Source: Paenibacillus sp. TCA20 (GTDB lineage: Bacteria; Bacillota; Bacilli; Paenibacillales; Paenibacillaceae). From it: a DNA stretch of 64,000 bases. The DNA is taken from the NCBI RefSeq assembly GCF_000732325.1, contig NZ_BBIW01000010.1:124001-188000 (forward strand), given 5' to 3'. The notes below the pieces were generated by a model, which worked only from the letters and a program-made list of their open reading frames with translations, did no database searches and was not told where the DNA came from. Position 1 is the first letter of the stretch, and every line of letters starts with the position of its first letter. This document shows, one piece after another, positions 35,707-44,601 of this stretch. Made by a program: the position numbers and the translations under genes.

Positions 35707-37534
35707 ACCTATTAAGAATAATTCGCAGCTCCTGTATGAGCAGGCGAAAGCACAATTCGATGCAGCTAAAGCCGCATTCGATGATGGAAGCATTAAGACA
35801 AATACGAAGCTGATACAGACTGTCTTCCAAGCGTTCGAGAGCTTCTTCACTTCGATAGGGCAACCGCAGATGGTCTTGCGGCTTGCTCCCGAAGGCGGGC
35901 CGCCATGGTCAGAAGATTACAACAACATGATGGATGAGATTAAAAAAGACATGGAGATTATGTATCAGGAGATTGATCTGATCGGCAGGGCGCTGTACAC
36001 GGATTTCAATCATAACATGGTACAGCACAGCATCCTGCAAAGTCAGTTCGGTGTGATACAGGATAAGCTAAAAGACCTTCAGCTTCTATCTTCTAATATG
36101 CAGTCGAACGGAAAGATCACTTTCCACCGCAATGACTTTCTGAATAACGATAAGATTGATTATGATCGCACAACCGGAACGGCAGCTAGTATTGAGAACG
36201 GGATTGTGACGTTACCGCAGACGGACAGTATCAACTTAAGTCAGGTGGCACAGGTTACGATCATTCCAGGAAACAAGACTTACGACAGCTTCATTCTCGG
36301 CACGGAGTCCAACGGATTCCCTGGCAATAATCATGAGGTGACAGTGAGCGGAGGAAACACTCAGAATGACTACACCTACCAGTATGTTGGCGGTAAAAAC
36401 AATCACGCCGCATACGGATCCGTGCTTGATGGAAACCCGGATACATGGTTCGAATACGAGTTGGTGAATATCCGAGATCATGATAAGCAGAACGTGGCCA
36501 AGAACCTAGGCTTTGCTTATCAGGTGCATGGAAATCAAAGATTGAATTGGGCAAGAGATCCGGAGAATGGCGTGCTGAAGCTTCATATGCAGATCATCTT
36601 GAATGAAGCGACAACCGTAAATGCAATAGATGTTGAGATGTATACACCTCCGAACCAAGGTGCAAGAACAGCAATCGTAAAAGACATTCTTATTTCAGAC
36701 GGCAGCGGGATGCCAGAATCCGTAATCGGGTCAAATAAAAAAGATGATGATTATGTATTTCATTTTGCTCCACGAACAGCCAAAGTCATTTCTGTACTGT
36801 TTGAACAGCGAACAAAGTATTACACCGATATTGGCCATGAGTACTATGAGCAGAATCAGCAAGCCGGAAGCGATATTGACTATGCCATGAATACCGCAAC
36901 CAAGCAGGTTAAGCCAGGCTATCTTCCCCGAGTGGAAGGTCCGCTCATGGCACTGCAAGATATCGGTGTTGAAGTTAGCGTAAAGGATTCATCTGTTAAC
37001 GCCTACTATCCGCTTCAAGGTGAAGACGCTTCAAGTCCGGTGCTCGATGATGCCATTACTTCTTTATCGAGAGGCATCACACAGCAGACGATTGATATCG
37101 GCACAGAGCGCTTCGAGGGCTGGCGCTACACTATCGGCATCCGAAACATTAATGTTTACTCCTATGAGTATGAGCAAAGCGGAGAGATCGTAACAGAGCC
37201 TTATTTCTTTGAGCAGCCGCTAGAGAAGATTACGCTGTCTGTCGATGAAGACAATCCTCTCATGATTGAAAATGCACAGCCAGGAACGGAGTATAAATGG
37301 ATTAAATACTTTATCTCCATCGACGATGGTGCAACGTGGTATCCGATTTCACCGCTTGAGCATCAAGAGTATAACAGTGGTGGGGAAGAGGCGCCGCCTA
37401 AAATATATACGGTGCAGCAGGTAGAGAAGTCGAGCCAAGCACTTACGACAAAGACCGGCTATATTGAATCAGAATATCCAGTATATAGTCTCAGATTAAG
37501 AATGCTATTCGAAAGACCGGAGGATGAAGAATGA
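35699..37534 (+). CDS. Tail protein, paralogue of neighbours (coiled coil + discoidin-like + ISxDDGxTW module)
   Basis: 611 residues from the ATG at 35699, which has AAGAGGTG five bases upstream; the frame is open 26 codons further back but lacks a site there. Residues about 1-150 are helical (YEQAKAQFDAAKAAFDDG, VIQDKLKDLQLLSSNM). Residues about 155-190 hold a FLNNDKIDYDRTTG segment like the fibre DFxDxSGID module. Residues about 210-370 are discoidin-like (AAYGSVLDGNPDTWFEYEL, then AIDVEMYTPPNQ). Residues about 460-560 contain TIGIRNINVYSYEY and YFISIDDGATWYPISP, the shared C-terminal module. Stop and next start overlap as ATGA. Confidence 0.65.
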   Translation: MSEPIKNNSQLLYEQAKAQFDAAKAAFDDGSIKTNTKLIQTVFQAFESFFTSIGQPQMVLRLAPEGGPPWSEDYNNMMDEIKKDMEIMYQEIDLIGRALYTDFNHNMVQHSILQSQFGVIQDKLKDLQLLSSNMQSNGKITFHRNDFLNNDKIDYDRTTGTAASIENGIVTLPQTDSINLSQVAQVTIIPGNKTYDSFILGTESNGFPGNNHEVTVSGGNTQNDYTYQYVGGKNNHAAYGSVLDGNPDTWFEYELVNIRDHDKQNVAKNLGFAYQVHGNQRLNWARDPENGVLKLHMQIILNEATTVNAIDVEMYTPPNQGARTAIVKDILISDGSGMPESVIGSNKKDDDYVFHFAPRTAKVISVLFEQRTKYYTDIGHEYYEQNQQAGSDIDYAMNTATKQVKPGYLPRVEGPLMALQDIGVEVSVKDSSVNAYYPLQGEDASSPVLDDAITSLSRGITQQTIDIGTERFEGWRYTIGIRNINVYSYEYEQSGEIVTEPYFFEQPLEKITLSVDEDNPLMIENAQPGTEYKWIKYFISIDDGATWYPISPLEHQEYNSGGEEAPPKIYTVQQVEKSSQALTTKTGYIESEYPVYSLRLRMLFERPEDEE

Positions 37535-40500
37535 CCCAGAAGAATAAAACGCCTCTCTTAAAAGGCTTCACGATTAAAGCATACACTGGCGCGGAGGCTT
37601 CCGATAGCGAAGCTTCCCTGCGCAGGGCAAGTACAAGCGAATCCGGCAGCGGTTCTGACGTTGTTGATCCGCCGTATTATCCGCCAGAGCCTACGGATCC
37701 GTCTGCGCCAGATAACCCTGGGGGCGGTGGGACGAATCCAACCAATCCAACTGACCCAGAGAATCCAGGAGGCGGCGGAGGATCGGGTGACGAAGATAAC
37801 CCAGGAGGCGGAAGCAATCCTGACAATCCGGGCGGAGGCGGCGGAACGGACGACCCAGAAGATGATCTTCCTGACGACCCTAGTGATGGTGTCTCGAGTA
37901 ATGGGCGCATCTATATTAGAATCCTTGAAAGAAAAGACAATCCGGATAAGTACTGCTTAGGAATAGATTATCCTGTTAAGGTGCGTGCTTGGACAGCGAG
38001 TGAAGAAGAGAAGATTATAAAAATTGTTCTCAAATTCAAAATGCGGCACAAAGGTGGCAAGCTAACAGAGTTTGTTTATAAAGAATACACCTATCCTGGA
38101 AGTGTTGAAGAGAGCATTGAACTCGTCATACCAAAGGCAACATTGGATGAATGGGGAGTTAAAGAAAGAACTTATCTGCAATTGATTGCTGTCGTTTATA
38201 CGGACCAAGGAAGAGATACACACACCACAGACTATGTGAGATTCGAAAACTGTGGGGAAGAGGAGGATGATCCAGATAAAGATACAGACGGGGATGGGAT
38301 TCCAGATAAAGATGATCCTAATCCTGAGCAGCCAGATGAGCTGCAAGTCACCATCACACCTAAGACAACAGAGATATGCTATGGTGATGATTTAATCGTG
38401 TCTGGAGTGGCTGACGGCCCGTATCCAATTACGAAAGTCGTTATGCTTGTCAACGGAACACCTCTTGAAGATATCGTCACAGAGGAGCCTACAGAGCCGG
38501 AGACGCCGACTGAGCCGAACACGCCGAACAGCATCAGCTATTTTGTAGACGGCTCAATCTCACCATCAAGTATTAACCAAGATTACTGGACAGGAAATAA
38601 AGCCTTTAGCGGGAATGTCCAAATTACTGCAGGTAATATCGTGCCACTGAATATACAGCCTAACTTCTTTACCGGAAGAAACCAATGGCTTGATTTCATG
38701 GAGAAGGTTAGACGAGCGCTTGCTCCTGAAGAAGATACGATCTATACCAAAAGCAATATCAGTATTCAGAATTTTCATGCCTATCTATGGAAGTTCCATC
38801 AAGACAACTTAAGAGGACTAGTCACATTACCTCAGCCGTGGTCGACGTTTAAGTCGTGGGCGGTAAGTAATTTACCGGGATTGACGGAGCTTCAGCTGGG
38901 CAGCATCTATGCAACCTATAAGATCAAGGCCATCAGCTTCTTCTTCCCAAGTGCAAGCTCATATCTTTCAGGAGATATTATTGATACGTTGTCTGACCTT
39001 GTGGCCAAGACGAATACGTACACCTATCACTGGATCGACTTCAATGATATTCAAGGTAATCCGAGTGTCGCGGCTTGGGCGAAGGATGGGGAGCTGCCGC
39101 AATTTTATTCCTTTATTAATTTTGAACCTGATGCCTTGAATGCCAGTGTCATCAATCTTATGGCATACCGGCCAACAGATTATACGTCTAACTCTTCAAG
39201 GGATGAGAGCGACACGCTGACGCCGCTGGACAAATACAAGAGCTACTGGCTCCCAGTAGGATCGCTAGGAACAGCAGACCTGCAGACACTCAACAACAAT
39301 CAGCCCGCATGCCGACCATACATTGCAGGAGAGATTGCAATCCATGAGATTGGACATGCTGTTGGATTCTACGGGGCGGACTATTATAAGTTTGATGCTG
39401 GCCATAAATATGCAAGCGACATAGGTAAGAGCCTGCACGACTACAGAGAATGGCAAGAGATTAGCGGGTGGGACTCCATCAACTGGTCGGGTATGAGACA
39501 ATACTACAAGCTAAATAAATCGAATCCGGGAACGAAGCTAGACAACGGAAAAGAAGCACCTGTCACTGCTTATGGATGTACGCAGCCCGCAGAAGGATTC
39601 GCTGAAGCTTACAGATTGTACATTATCAATCCAAGTTTCCTGAGAGACAACTTCCCTAAGCAATACGCATTCATGGAGAAGTACGTTAAGAACATGGAAT
39701 CCATTGATGTAATGAGCACGGCAAGCTTCAGAAGAATGAGTGAGACGGTTGTGATCGATGGCTACCATAGTCCTTTCTGGATGGCTGCTTCGCCTTATGA
39801 ACAAACCTTCAACTTCCGATACCCAACGCTTGGTCATGAAGTAGGTGACAGCTTTGTGGTTGAAGTGAAGGCTTATGATAGCGAAGGTAACGAGGCATCC
39901 GACAGCATGACGGTCACAGTGAAGGATTGCTCAATTGATCCGGAAGGACCGAAGGTGAGAGACTGCTTAATGTTCGATACACTGCATGTGGAATACTACG
40001 ATGCCAATCTTCAAGACATTAAAAAGTTTGATATTCCTGCCGACTGGCTCCCGTATGAAATTAACAATGGTGACGGGGCAACGGCCATGTTCGGATGGGG
40101 AGAAGACGACACGATTACTGCATGGTTTAAAGATGGAGGAAACAGCAGTGGCTACGGATTCCAGCTCAGCTCGATTGGCGTCAATTATTTGGATGAACAC
40201 AATAATGCAAAAACAGCCTGGGCATCCAACATCTATTACGAAACCGCAGGTGTAAAGAACAGCAGGAAGATGCTTGGTGATCCTACAGGTAAAGATACTT
40301 CATGGATGAATCAAATCCTCACAAGCGGCAGCTATACGGAAAGCCCATCGATCGGATCGAAAGGTGACTATGTTAAATTCAAATTCCCTTCTGCTTGGAG
40401 TTCGAATCAATGTCCGATCAATAAAGATATTATCCGTCCAGAAGATGATGACTCGCCAGAAGAAGATCCAACGAACCCGAACGTTCCAGATTATGATCCG

Positions 40501-42513
40501 GAGAAGAATCCAGTCCGCGACTGCTTGATGCTAGATAAGATCATCTTCCAGTATTACAGTGACGTGACCAAAGAAATGCAGACGAATATTGTGCCTTTGG
40601 AATGGCTTGTAACTCAGGAGTTGACGATCGAGACGAAGGCGGGGCCTGTTACACTGGTTGCAGGATGGTCGGATTATTATAAAGGCGTATCGCTTATGAT
40701 CCGGAATGCAACCGGCGCAAACAACATCTTCCTAACGGGAGTCGGCATCATCTTCAAAGACTTCTATGATGATTCGAAAACCGCATGGGCTTCGGATATT
40801 AACTTCAAGACAGCAGGAGCAAAGAACACCGGCTGGATGACTGGCGGGCCGAAGAACTTAGATGAGCTGCCATGGGTGGCAGAAGTAGATGCAGGAAACT
40901 ACGGCAATGCCCCTGTGATCGGTAAGACAGGAGACTTCATTGTAAGCAAGCACATGGATTTATTTACTTCTCAGGTCTGCTCCATTGATCCAGAGCATAA
41001 CTCTGACCCGGAAACAGGGGTAGGAGCTGATCCAATTCTTGAAGTCACTGTGCCATCACTTAATCCGGAAGAGATTACGCATTGTAATACAGACCCATTA
41101 ACCATTGGAGGATATGCAGAGATTGCACCTAAAGTTACTGAGATTAAAGCGACATTCAATGGAGAAGAGTTCTATCAACGAAATGGTAATGCGTTTCACG
41201 AAGACTTTAACTTCACGATTCCTTCAAGAGCGTTTGGAGAAGGTGGATCAGGAGGAAGCAGCGAAGGTGGCATTGCAGATATTATCTTCTTAATTGACTA
41301 CTCCGGAAGTATGGGTGAACACATTGCCTCAGTTGCAGACAATGTAAACAACTTCATCAGAAGGCTGAACGATGACAACGTAGACTATCGACTTGGATGT
41401 GTGCGATACAGCGATATTAACTATAGTGAACCGACTACCAAGACATCGTTGACCACAAGCGCTTCAGAGTTTGAATCCATGCTAAGAGCAATTGTACTGG
41501 CCGGTGGAGGAGATACAAGAGAATCGGTTCTGGAATCCATTATGGATCCTGTGAATGGGGCACTCACTTATGATTTTAGAGAGAATGCTGCGAAGCACTT
41601 TGTCTTAGTGACCGATGCGCATTTCCACGATAAAGAAGTGGATGGAATGTCTATCTATACCGCAGCTCAAGCCATAAGTGCTATGAGGGAAAAAGGTGTT
41701 ATCATCAACATCATTGGTCCGATGGGTGAAGGAATGTTCACGCTAAAACAGCTTAGTGATGGAACTGGTGGACAGTACCTTGATATCAAAGGAGACTACG
41801 GAAACCAGCTCACGAGTATTTCTGGCCAGATATCAGAGGATGCAGGTGAACTCATATCTGGATACGTAGTTATTACAGCAACCGGCACAGATGGCAAGAC
41901 TGTAACACGCCGAATTAAAATCAATGTAGTGGATTGCTCGGTGCCACCGCCAGGGTCAACACCAGATGAAGGAAACATCGAAAACAGCTACGACTTACTC
42001 TTTAGATTAAGATGGGGCATTCCAACAAACACTGCCTCTGACGCAAGATCAGATATGGATCTTCACGGATACCTTGATAGAGATGAGGCTAAGCATATAT
42101 TTTACGGCTCTCGCGTGGATGCTGAGTATCCGGGTTATCGATCATATATTGAAGGAACGAATAAGATTTATCTAAACTTTGACTATGCTGACCATATGAG
42201 AAATAGTGGGATCGACCATTGGAATAATGAAGTGGAAATCATTACAGTAGATGGGTTTGTTAACCGAACACTTACTCTTGTAGTCGATAAATATTACGGC
42301 GTGGATGTTTCTGATCTTGATCGAGCACCGCAGGTTGAAATTGTGGATGCAGGAACAGGATCTATACTTCAGACAATCGTTCTGAGTCCTACTGACTTCA
42401 ATTCGAAGCGTTCTATTATCGTCTGTGATATTGCTCTAAAAAACCCTGGTCAAACTAAAATATCTGATATTACAATAAGAAAAGAACCAAGAGATTATCC
42501 AACTCCAAATTAA
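37531..42513 (+). CDS. Virion-type protein with lethal-factor-like metalloprotease and vWA domain
   Basis: 1660 residues. A Pro/Gly/Asp low-complexity linker covers about 45-120 (NPGGGG repeats). A thrombospondin-type-3-like calcium motif, DTDGDGIPDKDD, is near 250-262. Residues about 340-770 form a zinc metalloprotease: H605-E-I-G-H609 and, downstream, AYGCTQPAEGFAEAY with Y681 and E688. The Tyr-x6-Glu spacing equals that of anthrax lethal factor (Y728/E735), as do FAEA and the following aromatic helix. Two related segments, each from VRDCLM to a GDxxxxK end, cover about 808-952 and 994-1146. A vWA domain covers about 1245-1438, with MIDAS residues DYSGS (D1256) and LVTDAH. The last 190 residues contain DMDLHGYLDRD, resembling YfaP/DUF2135-like domains. 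Confidence 0.75.
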   Translation: MTQKNKTPLLKGFTIKAYTGAEASDSEASLRRASTSESGSGSDVVDPPYYPPEPTDPSAPDNPGGGGTNPTNPTDPENPGGGGGSGDEDNPGGGSNPDNPGGGGGTDDPEDDLPDDPSDGVSSNGRIYIRILERKDNPDKYCLGIDYPVKVRAWTASEEEKIIKIVLKFKMRHKGGKLTEFVYKEYTYPGSVEESIELVIPKATLDEWGVKERTYLQLIAVVYTDQGRDTHTTDYVRFENCGEEEDDPDKDTDGDGIPDKDDPNPEQPDELQVTITPKTTEICYGDDLIVSGVADGPYPITKVVMLVNGTPLEDIVTEEPTEPETPTEPNTPNSISYFVDGSISPSSINQDYWTGNKAFSGNVQITAGNIVPLNIQPNFFTGRNQWLDFMEKVRRALAPEEDTIYTKSNISIQNFHAYLWKFHQDNLRGLVTLPQPWSTFKSWAVSNLPGLTELQLGSIYATYKIKAISFFFPSASSYLSGDIIDTLSDLVAKTNTYTYHWIDFNDIQGNPSVAAWAKDGELPQFYSFINFEPDALNASVINLMAYRPTDYTSNSSRDESDTLTPLDKYKSYWLPVGSLGTADLQTLNNNQPACRPYIAGEIAIHEIGHAVGFYGADYYKFDAGHKYASDIGKSLHDYREWQEISGWDSINWSGMRQYYKLNKSNPGTKLDNGKEAPVTAYGCTQPAEGFAEAYRLYIINPSFLRDNFPKQYAFMEKYVKNMESIDVMSTASFRRMSETVVIDGYHSPFWMAASPYEQTFNFRYPTLGHEVGDSFVVEVKAYDSEGNEASDSMTVTVKDCSIDPEGPKVRDCLMFDTLHVEYYDANLQDIKKFDIPADWLPYEINNGDGATAMFGWGEDDTITAWFKDGGNSSGYGFQLSSIGVNYLDEHNNAKTAWASNIYYETAGVKNSRKMLGDPTGKDTSWMNQILTSGSYTESPSIGSKGDYVKFKFPSAWSSNQCPINKDIIRPEDDDSPEEDPTNPNVPDYDPEKNPVRDCLMLDKIIFQYYSDVTKEMQTNIVPLEWLVTQELTIETKAGPVTLVAGWSDYYKGVSLMIRNATGANNIFLTGVGIIFKDFYDDSKTAWASDINFKTAGAKNTGWMTGGPKNLDELPWVAEVDAGNYGNAPVIGKTGDFIVSKHMDLFTSQVCSIDPEHNSDPETGVGADPILEVTVPSLNPEEITHCNTDPLTIGGYAEIAPKVTEIKATFNGEEFYQRNGNAFHEDFNFTIPSRAFGEGGSGGSSEGGIADIIFLIDYSGSMGEHIASVADNVNNFIRRLNDDNVDYRLGCVRYSDINYSEPTTKTSLTTSASEFESMLRAIVLAGGGDTRESVLESIMDPVNGALTYDFRENAAKHFVLVTDAHFHDKEVDGMSIYTAAQAISAMREKGVIINIIGPMGEGMFTLKQLSDGTGGQYLDIKGDYGNQLTSISGQISEDAGELISGYVVITATGTDGKTVTRRIKINVVDCSVPPPGSTPDEGNIENSYDLLFRLRWGIPTNTASDARSDMDLHGYLDRDEAKHIFYGSRVDAEYPGYRSYIEGTNKIYLNFDYADHMRNSGIDHWNNEVEIITVDGFVNRTLTLVVDKYYGVDVSDLDRAPQVEIVDAGTGSILQTIVLSPTDFNSKRSIIVCDIALKNPGQTKISDITIRKEPRDYPTPN

Positions 42514-42526
42514 GAGGTGATGAGCT

Positions 42527-44593
42527 ATGGGCATCCGGCAGACACAGCTGTCGCGCACAGTAGAAAAGATCGTAAGGTCCTATCTGCAGCGCGGAAGATA
42601 TCCCAGTATTCAAACCATCACTTATCATCTAGGGCAGTGGCTCCGGGAGCATACTCCTGGGGCTCCGTCCTTTTCGCCTCGTAAGGTTCTCCGCAAAGAG
42701 AAGTCGGACAGCGAAAGCTACAATGATAATGTGATGATGATTAGACAGGACATTGGCGATCTGTATGACGCCACAATTAATCAAACCATTCGAATTATGA
42801 ATGACTTTAACTTTGCCGAGACAGAACGCGCCAAAATCAATCATGAACTATCGATGCTATCGAAGAAGATTGATCAGCTTCTCCTTGTATCAGGCGCAGG
42901 CAGCAGCTACCTAGATACGGTTATTGAAGACTTCATTGATACGAGTCGGATGAATACCGGCAATAGTACAGTAGCCATTGATCTGAATAACGGTCAAATC
43001 ACATTGAAAGAGAATCAAAGGCAGAGTAATAAAGTTTTACTATCAGGATCTCAAGCAACTTTTAATGCACTTACACCTAACGTAAAGCAGTCTGCTATCG
43101 AAACGATCAACAATGCGTTCGATGATAATATTAATACAGCTTGGTGGCATGTAATTAAAACGACAGGGCCAGGCACCGTAAAAGCAGAGCTGACGATCAG
43201 GTTGGCCAGTGTAGAAGAGATTAATGAAATAGAGTATATTGCTCATCACGGTAAACCAGTTTTGATCCAAGTAGAATACTCTCTTGATGGATCGACATTC
43301 ACACCGCTGCCTGAAAAGAATAACAAGCAATCCGTAAGTAATCGAGCGGTATGGAACTTCTCTCAGTTGAAAGTGAAGGCAATTAAGTTCACCTACGAGA
43401 AGAAGGACCATGATGATAATTCTGCCGGCGTGTATAACTACTACTTCGGTGCAAAGAGTATTTCGATTTCAAAGAAAAGCTATCTCAGCGAAGGCACCTT
43501 AATTACGCAGCCATTTGTATTTAGTTCTGATAACATCAATATGGTTTCGCTTAGCGCCTCACAGGATATCCCTTTCGGGACAACGATTGATTATGAAGTT
43601 GCGCTAACGAATGAAACAACTGCACTGGATAGCCTAATCTGGTATCCGATCAGCCCCTCTGAAGACACAACTCCTAAATATTCGAAGACAGTAGAGTTTA
43701 ACGCTCGCGCATCGAAGAATATAGAGTTTGGACAAGCAGAAGCTACGCAGGAAGTAAAGAATGGCATGAAGGTATTTAGGCTCCTCAAAGATGACAAAGA
43801 CGGCACCCTACCAGAAAGCTTTGACGATATCCAGAATCCTATCCTGCTTCGCGGAATTAATCAGTGGAGAAGAGAGCGGTCTTATATTAAGTTTGACGGC
43901 ACCATCCCGCTGAACAGCACATGGAAGTCACAATATGATAACCGGCCAGATTCAATCCGTACTGACTATCAAGCTATCGGCAACCAATTAAATTTGCGCC
44001 GTGAGAATGGCGGCAAGTCCGATAATTTCTATCGCTTCACCACTTGTGTGTATAGCGAAGAAGCCAGAGTAGAACCACTATCCCTGGCTGTCATTCAGAC
44101 TGTATCCGGCGTAAGAAAACGTATTGGAACATATGCAGTATATGTAGATGGTAAACGTATGGTACCGTCCAATGAAGAAGTAACTTTGACATTGGCAGCA
44201 GGATGGAGTGAGATTCAAATCCTATTCCATTGGGGAGATATGCAGCTTCGGCAGGATTTTACAGATGGCGATCTGCCTAATGAAACCCTGCTAGGCAAAT
44301 TCAACTTCCTCTTGGAGAAACGGGTAAGGGCAGATAAGGATAGTCTCAAGATCGTGGACGAGCATTCACTGTATTACAATATCTCCCCGAATAATAGAGA
44401 CTACTTCGCGATTTATGAAAACCAAGTCGTGCTGAATTACCTACCAACAAATTGCATCTTCCAGTTGGTCTATGAAGTCATTGATAGTTCTATTCAGAAT
44501 AATCAAGTCGTGATGAGAGCTTCGATGAGGCGGGAAGAAAGTATTCCACACATCACGCCGAAAATAATGCGTCTGCAGCTGCAAGCGAAGTGA
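42527..44593 (+). CDS. Tail protein, paralogue series (coiled coil + discoidin-like + shared module)
   Basis: 688 residues. The basic N-terminus (RTVEKIVRSYLQRGRYP) leads into a coiled coil to about residue 120 (INHELSMLSKKIDQLLL). Residues about 128-170 carry the IEDFIDTSRMNTGNSTVAID segment of the fibre module. Residues about 185-310 are discoidin-like (INNAFDDNINTAWWHVI, VLIQVEYSLDGSTFTPLP, KVKAIKFTYEK). Residues about 310-400 hold YYFGAKSISISKKSY, EGTLITQPF and LIWYPISPSE, as in the 33235, 35699 and 46532 products. The C-terminal half is beta-rich (AYVDG-type turn YAVYVDGKRMVPSNEEV). AAGAGGTGATGAG precedes the ATG. Confidence 0.65.
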   Translation: MGIRQTQLSRTVEKIVRSYLQRGRYPSIQTITYHLGQWLREHTPGAPSFSPRKVLRKEKSDSESYNDNVMMIRQDIGDLYDATINQTIRIMNDFNFAETERAKINHELSMLSKKIDQLLLVSGAGSSYLDTVIEDFIDTSRMNTGNSTVAIDLNNGQITLKENQRQSNKVLLSGSQATFNALTPNVKQSAIETINNAFDDNINTAWWHVIKTTGPGTVKAELTIRLASVEEINEIEYIAHHGKPVLIQVEYSLDGSTFTPLPEKNNKQSVSNRAVWNFSQLKVKAIKFTYEKKDHDDNSAGVYNYYFGAKSISISKKSYLSEGTLITQPFVFSSDNINMVSLSASQDIPFGTTIDYEVALTNETTALDSLIWYPISPSEDTTPKYSKTVEFNARASKNIEFGQAEATQEVKNGMKVFRLLKDDKDGTLPESFDDIQNPILLRGINQWRRERSYIKFDGTIPLNSTWKSQYDNRPDSIRTDYQAIGNQLNLRRENGGKSDNFYRFTTCVYSEEARVEPLSLAVIQTVSGVRKRIGTYAVYVDGKRMVPSNEEVTLTLAAGWSEIQILFHWGDMQLRQDFTDGDLPNETLLGKFNFLLEKRVRADKDSLKIVDEHSLYYNISPNNRDYFAIYENQVVLNYLPTNCIFQLVYEVIDSSIQNNQVVMRASMRREESIPHITPKIMRLQLQAK

Positions 44594-44601
44594 GGTAGCT
44601 T

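Noticed and set aside
37677..37910. Minus-strand frame rich in Pro, Ser and Gly
   Set aside because: Mirror image of the Pro/Gly-rich linker of the 37531 gene.
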